The notes under the pieces: generated by a model
Told to the model about the DNA's origin: nothing
Seen by the model: the letters and a program-made list of their open reading frames with translations, nothing else
The model's database searches: none
DNA from: Actinacidiphila yanglinensis
GTDB taxonomy: Bacteria; Actinomycetota; Actinomycetes; Streptomycetales; Streptomycetaceae
DNA: 64,000 bases
Direction: 5' to 3'
Assembly: GCF_900107965.1 (NCBI RefSeq)
Contig: NZ_FNVU01000012.1
Location: 186,001 to 250,000, forward strand
Shown: positions 60,131 to 64,000 of the stretch, one piece after another
Numbering within the stretch: position 1 is the first letter of the stretch
Layout: the number at the start of each line of letters is the position of its first letter
Program-made: the position numbers and the translations under genes

Positions 60131-62929
60131 TCAGGCGAAGGCGCGCCGGACGAGGTCCTGCTGCTCCGCGGTGTGCAACCGGGCCGACCCGACCGCGGGT
60201 GCGGACGCCGCGGGCCGGCTGACGCAGGACAGGAAGCAGCGCAGCAGCGGGGCGATCCGGGGGGCGGCGAACGTCCATGCCCCCTGGTTGGCGGGCTCCT
60301 CCTGGACCCAGCGCACCTCGGTCGCCGCCGGGAACCTGCCCAGTTCCGCCCGCAGTTCGGCGGACGGGAACGGGTAGAGGCACTCCAGCCGGACGACGGC
60401 CGTCCTGGTGTCGCCGGTCGCGCGCCGGTGGGCGTCCAGGTCGTGGGCGACCTTGCCCGAGCACAGCAGCACCCGCTCGACCCGGCCCGGATCCGGCACG
60501 GTGTCCGGCAGCACCGGGCGGAACGAGCCCCCGGTGAAGTCCTCCAGGCGGGACGTCGCGGCCTTGAGCCGCAGCATCGACTTGGGGGTGAACACCACCA
60601 GCGGGCGCCGCCGCGGGTCCAGCCCCTGCTGCCGGAGCAGGTGGAAGTAGTTGGCGGGCAGCGAGGGCGCGGCAACGGTGATGTTGTCGTCCGCGCACAG
60701 CTGCAGGAACCGCTCCACGCGCGCCGAGGAGTGGTCCGGGCCCTGCCCCTCCAGGCCGTGCGGCAGCAGGAGCGTCACCCCCGACCGCTCGCCCCACTTC
60801 TGCTCGGAGGAGGCGATGTACTCGTCGACGACGGTCTGGGCGCCGTTGACGAAGTCCCCGAACTGCGCCTCCCACAGCACCAGCGCGTCCGGCCGGGCCA
60901 GCGCGTAGCCGTACTCGAAGGCCAGCACGGCGAGTTCGGACAGCAGCGAGTCGTACGGCGTGAAGCGCGCCGCGTCCGGGCCGAGGGTGTTGAGTGGGAT
61001 GTGCTCGCGCCCGGTACGGCGGTCGGTGAGGACCGCGTGCCGCTGGCCGAACGTGCCGCGCCGGGAGTCCTCCCCGGCCAGCCGCACCGGCACCCCCTCC
61101 AGCAGCAGGGAGCCGAACGCGAGCGCCTCGGCGGTCGCCCAGTCGACGTTCCCGGCGTCGAGCATGGCGGCCCTGCGCCGCAGTTGGGGCAGGACGCGCG
61201 GGTGCGCGGTGAAGCCGGGCGGCAGGTCGGTCTGGGTGTTCAGGACGCGCCGCAGCGTCGCCTCGCCGGCCGCGGTCCGCGGCCGGACATCCGCCTCGCC
61301 GCTGCCCCGCGTGGGCGGGATGGGCGGCGTGGCGCGGCCGGGTCCGGTGGCCGCCGCGGTCTCGGTGAAGGCCCGGTCCAGTTCCTCCCGGTGCCGCCGC
61401 CGGGAACGCTCCTCCTCCTGGGCGTCGATGGCGCCGGTGCGCAGCAGTTCCCGCGCGTAGAGCCGGCGCACGGACGGCCGTTCGGCGATCCGGTCGTACA
61501 TCGCCGGCTGCGTGATCGACGGGTCGTCGACCTCGCTGTGGCCATGGCGCCGGTAGCAGACGAGGTCGATGACGACGTCCTTGCCGAACGCCTGCCGGTA
61601 GTCGAAGGCGGTCCGCGCGGCCCGCACGACGGCTTCCGGGTCGTCCCCGTTGACGTGCAGCACCGGGGCCGCGACCGTCCGGGCGACGTCGGTGGCGTAG
61701 GTCCCCGACCGCGCCCGGTCGGCGGCGGTGGTGAACCCCAGCTGGTTGTCGATGACCACGTGCACCGTGCCGCCGGTGCGGTAGCCGGGCAGCTGCGACA
61801 TGTTGAGGGTCTCGGCCACCACGCCCTGGCCGGCCAGCGCCGCGTCACCGTGGACGACGACGGGCAGCACGCGGAAGTCGCCGTGGCTGCCGTCGGCCAG
61901 GTCCTGCCGGCCCCGCACGATGCCCTCCGCGACCGGCCCCACGATCTCCAGGTGCGAGGGGTTGGCCACCACGCGGACCGCGACCTCGTGGCCGTCGGAG
62001 GCGTGGAACGTCCCCTCGGCGCCCAAGTGGTACTTCACGTCGCCCGAGCCGTGCGCGGAGGTGATGTCGGGGGTGTCCTCGAACTCGCCGAAGATCCGCG
62101 CCAAGGGCTTGCCCACGATGTTGGCGAGGACGTTGAGCCTGCCGCGGTGCGCCATCCCGAGGACGACCTCCCGCGTGCCCACCCGCGCCGCGCTCTCCAG
62201 CAGCGTGTCCAGCAGCACGATCGTGGCCTCGCCGCCCTCCAGCGAGTACCGCTTGTGCCCGACGTACTTGGTGTGCAGGAACGTCTCGAACGCCTCCGCG
62301 GAGCCCAGCCGGTGCAGGATGCCCAGCTGCTCGGCGCGATCGAAGGGGCGTTGCGGCCCCTCCGCGCGCTGCTGGATCCAGCGCCGTTCCAGCGGGTCCT
62401 GGATGTGCATGTACTCGATGCCGGTGGTCCCGCAGTACGCGGTGCGCAGCCGGGTCAGCACGTCGTCGAGCGACATCTCCTGCCGGCCGGCGAACCCGTC
62501 GACGGCGAAGACGCGCGGGCCGTCCGCGGCCTCCAGACCGTGACCGGAGGGGTCCAGGTCCCGGTGGCCGCCGGCACGCCCGGCCGCGAGCGGGTCGGTG
62601 GCGGCCAGCAGGTGCCCGCGGACCCGGTAGGCGTGGATCAGCGCGGCGACCCGGACCGCCTTGGCCGCAAGGTCGTCATCCCGCGGGTCGCTCGCCGCCC
62701 CCAGCGGCGGGCGGGCGACGGCCCCGGCGGGCGGCGCCGCCCGGAAGTAGTCCCGCCACACCAGGTCGACGGAGTCGGGATCGTCCCGGTACCGCTGCCG
62801 GAACTCGTCGACGAGCCACTCGTTGATGCCGAACTCCGTGCCGAGCGCGCTGCCGAGCACACTGACGGATTCGCTGCCGGATTCCGCGACGCGCCCGTCG
62901 GAGGGTGCGCTGCCTGAGGGTGAAGCCAC
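60131..62929 (-). CDS. sucA: 2-oxoglutarate dehydrogenase E1 component (SucA type)
   Basis: A 932-residue thiamine-diphosphate enzyme. The N-terminal segment (FGINEWLVDEFRQRY, then WRDYF) and motifs GMAHRGRLNVLAN, HGDAALAGQGVVAE and NNQLGFTT-like VIDNQLGFTTAADRARS are those of SucA. The C-terminal half has LWEAQFGDFVNGAQTVVDE and LLPHGLEGQGPDHSSARVERFLQL. Length is that of E. coli SucA. It lacks the acyltransferase domain fused to E1 in the usual actinobacterial Kgd/OdhA protein, so this is probably a second, separate E1. GTG 62929 is the best start; upstream frame is Arg-rich. Confidence 0.88.
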   Translation of the reverse strand: MASPSGSAPSDGRVAESGSESVSVLGSALGTEFGINEWLVDEFRQRYRDDPDSVDLVWRDYFRAAPPAGAVARPPLGAASDPRDDDLAAKAVRVAALIHAYRVRGHLLAATDPLAAGRAGGHRDLDPSGHGLEAADGPRVFAVDGFAGRQEMSLDDVLTRLRTAYCGTTGIEYMHIQDPLERRWIQQRAEGPQRPFDRAEQLGILHRLGSAEAFETFLHTKYVGHKRYSLEGGEATIVLLDTLLESAARVGTREVVLGMAHRGRLNVLANIVGKPLARIFGEFEDTPDITSAHGSGDVKYHLGAEGTFHASDGHEVAVRVVANPSHLEIVGPVAEGIVRGRQDLADGSHGDFRVLPVVVHGDAALAGQGVVAETLNMSQLPGYRTGGTVHVVIDNQLGFTTAADRARSGTYATDVARTVAAPVLHVNGDDPEAVVRAARTAFDYRQAFGKDVVIDLVCYRRHGHSEVDDPSITQPAMYDRIAERPSVRRLYARELLRTGAIDAQEEERSRRRHREELDRAFTETAAATGPGRATPPIPPTRGSGEADVRPRTAAGEATLRRVLNTQTDLPPGFTAHPRVLPQLRRRAAMLDAGNVDWATAEALAFGSLLLEGVPVRLAGEDSRRGTFGQRHAVLTDRRTGREHIPLNTLGPDAARFTPYDSLLSELAVLAFEYGYALARPDALVLWEAQFGDFVNGAQTVVDEYIASSEQKWGERSGVTLLLPHGLEGQGPDHSSARVERFLQLCADDNITVAAPSLPANYFHLLRQQGLDPRRRPLVVFTPKSMLRLKAATSRLEDFTGGSFRPVLPDTVPDPGRVERVLLCSGKVAHDLDAHRRATGDTRTAVVRLECLYPFPSAELRAELGRFPAATEVRWVQEEPANQGAWTFAAPRIAPLLRCFLSCVSRPAASAPAVGSARLHTAEQQDLVRRAFA

Positions 62930-63300
62930 GGCGGATGACGCCTTCTTTCGTCGGGGGACACCGGCACCGTCGACGGCCGCGCCGTGCGTCGGGCGGCCGC
63001 CTCGGGCCGGGACGGGGCGGTCCGCGGTGCCGCGGACCGCCCGCTCCGTCGGTCCCGAGGCTAGGAGCGGGAGAAGGCACGCGGACGGGCACACACGGCC
63101 AGGACACCGGCAGATCGTGACATCGCGGGCATATGCAGGGTGCCGGCGCCTGCGCCGTCGCCGTCCGCGGGCCGTCCGCATGCCGGGAGCGGGCGTGTCG
63201 CGGGGCAGGTGCGCGGCGGGTTGCTGCCCGGCGAAGGCGGTGATTTCGGGCACTATGCGGAGGAGTCGCCGCCGGCGGCGCCGCGCACGAGGAGGACATC

Positions 63301-63789
63301 ATGGAGTTCGAGGTGACCGTCGAGATCCCGCAGGGCTCGCGGAACAAGTACGAGATGGACCACGAGCTGCACCGCATCCGGCTGGACCGCATGCTGTTCA
63401 CCGCGACCCGGTACCCGGCCGACTACGGCTACATCGACGGCACCCTCGGGCGCGACGGGGATCCGCTGGACGCGCTCGTCCTCGTCGGGGACCCCACCTA
63501 CCCGGGCGTGGTGATCAACTGCCGGGCGGTCGGCATGTTCGTCATGAGCGACGAGAAGGGGCCGGACGAGAAGGTGCTGTGCGTGCCGTCCCACGACCCG
63601 CGCTACGCCAACCTGCAGGACATCACCGACGTGCCGGATTTCGACGTCCTGGAGATCACCCACTTCTTCGAGGTCTACAAGGACCTCGAACCCGGCAAGT
63701 CCGTCGAGGGCTCCCACTGGGAGGGCCGCGACGCGGCGTACGCGGAGATCGAGGCGTCGCGCCGGCGCGCCGACCCCGCGCGGTCCTGA
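63301..63789 (+). CDS. ppa: Inorganic pyrophosphatase
   Basis: A 162-residue family I soluble pyrophosphatase. Signatures: KYEMD near residue 16-20, DGDPLDALVL with the metal Asp residues (family motif D-x-D-P-x-D), and DEKVLCV. It hydrolyses pyrophosphate to pull biosynthetic reactions. Near-complete match to actinobacterial Ppa in length. ACGAGGAGGACATC precedes the ATG. Confidence 0.96.
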   Translation: MEFEVTVEIPQGSRNKYEMDHELHRIRLDRMLFTATRYPADYGYIDGTLGRDGDPLDALVLVGDPTYPGVVINCRAVGMFVMSDEKGPDEKVLCVPSHDPRYANLQDITDVPDFDVLEITHFFEVYKDLEPGKSVEGSHWEGRDAAYAEIEASRRRADPARS

Positions 63790-63954
63790 CGCGCCGCCGA
63801 ACCGCCGTCCGGGGAAGGGCCCGACACCCCGCGCTCCGCTCGTGAGATGCTGCCGGGCGGGTCCGGTTCGCCTACGACGCCGGCACCCCACGCCCGGTCA
63901 CCGCCCGGACGTCTCGCGGCTGCCCCGCGCCGCCTGGGAAGGAGCCGAACCGCA

Positions 63955-64000
63955 ATGAGCGACACCCGCACCGGCAGTGGCACCGCTCAAGCCGCTCAAG
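63955..64000 (+). CDS. 5' end of a gene truncated by the window edge
   Basis: ATG 63955 follows AAGGAGCCGAACCGCA and opens a frame (MSDTRTGSGTAQAAQ) that runs off the window after 15 codons. The ribosome site is convincing. Product cannot be judged from this fragment. Confidence 0.6.
   Translation, partial: MSDTRTGSGTAQAAQ

Noticed and set aside
60173..62917. Open plus-strand frame of about 900 codons opposite the sucA-type gene.
   Set aside because: Shadow of the 2-oxoglutarate dehydrogenase gene; low-complexity Arg/Gly/Val/Gln composition, no motif.
1..64000. Search for CRISPR arrays, tRNA/rRNA genes, insertion sequences, prophage or biosynthetic gene cluster cores.
   Set aside because: No regularly spaced repeats with spacers, no cloverleaf or ribosomal sequence, no transposase or integrase, and no polyketide or peptide synthetase domains are visible by reading.

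Overview
This window is chromosomal DNA from a high-GC actinomycete, almost certainly Streptomyces or a close relative. Evidence: very high GC with strong third-position bias, frequent GTG starts, ATGA/GTGA stop-start overlaps, twin-arginine secreted enzymes, sugar ABC transporters without a local ATPase, and families typical of streptomycetes (YtrA-type GntR-ABC set, RsbU/SpoIIE phosphatase with ATPase domain, EfeO-EfeB, DUF1918, DUF1876). I see no rRNA, tRNA, CRISPR array, insertion sequence or phage module. Long open frames on the opposite strand of real genes are GC artefacts.

Region 1 (1-17.9 kb) is a pectin / rhamnogalacturonan-I utilisation locus. A minus-strand operon (9908 down to 3266) encodes two LplB/LplC-type permeases, an LplA-type lipoprotein, a LacI regulator and a DUF2264 protein. 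Outside it lie a secreted GH35 beta-galactosidase (155-3163) and a plus-strand operon (10461-17929) with a PL26-like exo-rhamnogalacturonan lyase, a CE12-type acetylesterase, a Gfo/Idh/MocA oxidoreductase, a PL9 pectate lyase and a DUF6807 (PmoA-like) protein. LacI-type operators can be seen at the promoters. The logic is secreted debranching and lyase action, uptake of oligosaccharides, then cytoplasmic processing.

Region 2 (18-20.3 kb) holds two alpha/beta hydrolases and a TetR regulator. Region 3 (20.4-28.6 kb) is an aromatic funnel to protocatechuate: PobA, vanillate demethylase VanA-VanB with a tiny Cys-containing protein between them, an IclR regulator, vanillin dehydrogenase and a DHA2 MFS transporter. 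A shared 15-bp operator lies at the same place downstream of the pobA and vdh promoters.

Region 4 (28.6-34.5 kb) has an epoxide hydrolase and a divergent metallophosphoesterase separated by 15-bp iterons, a quinone oxidoreductase, an SDR-VOC pair and a CapA-like protein. Region 5 (34.6-43.7 kb) has an accessory dnaK-grpE pair, DUF1918 and DUF1876 proteins, an MFS drug transporter, two more hydrolases and a tandemly duplicated SDR pseudogene. Region 6 (44.1-49.2 kb) holds efeB-efeO, a secreted phosphoesterase and a MocR regulator. Region 7 (49.2-64 kb) holds a patatin, a GntR-ABC set, a GH65 enzyme overlapping an HTH-PNPOx protein, a large SpoIIE phosphatase, a TehA/TDT transporter, a SucA-type 2-oxoglutarate dehydrogenase E1, inorganic pyrophosphatase and the first codons of a gene that runs off the end. 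Parts of regions 5 and 7 look like a general stress / dormancy gene set.
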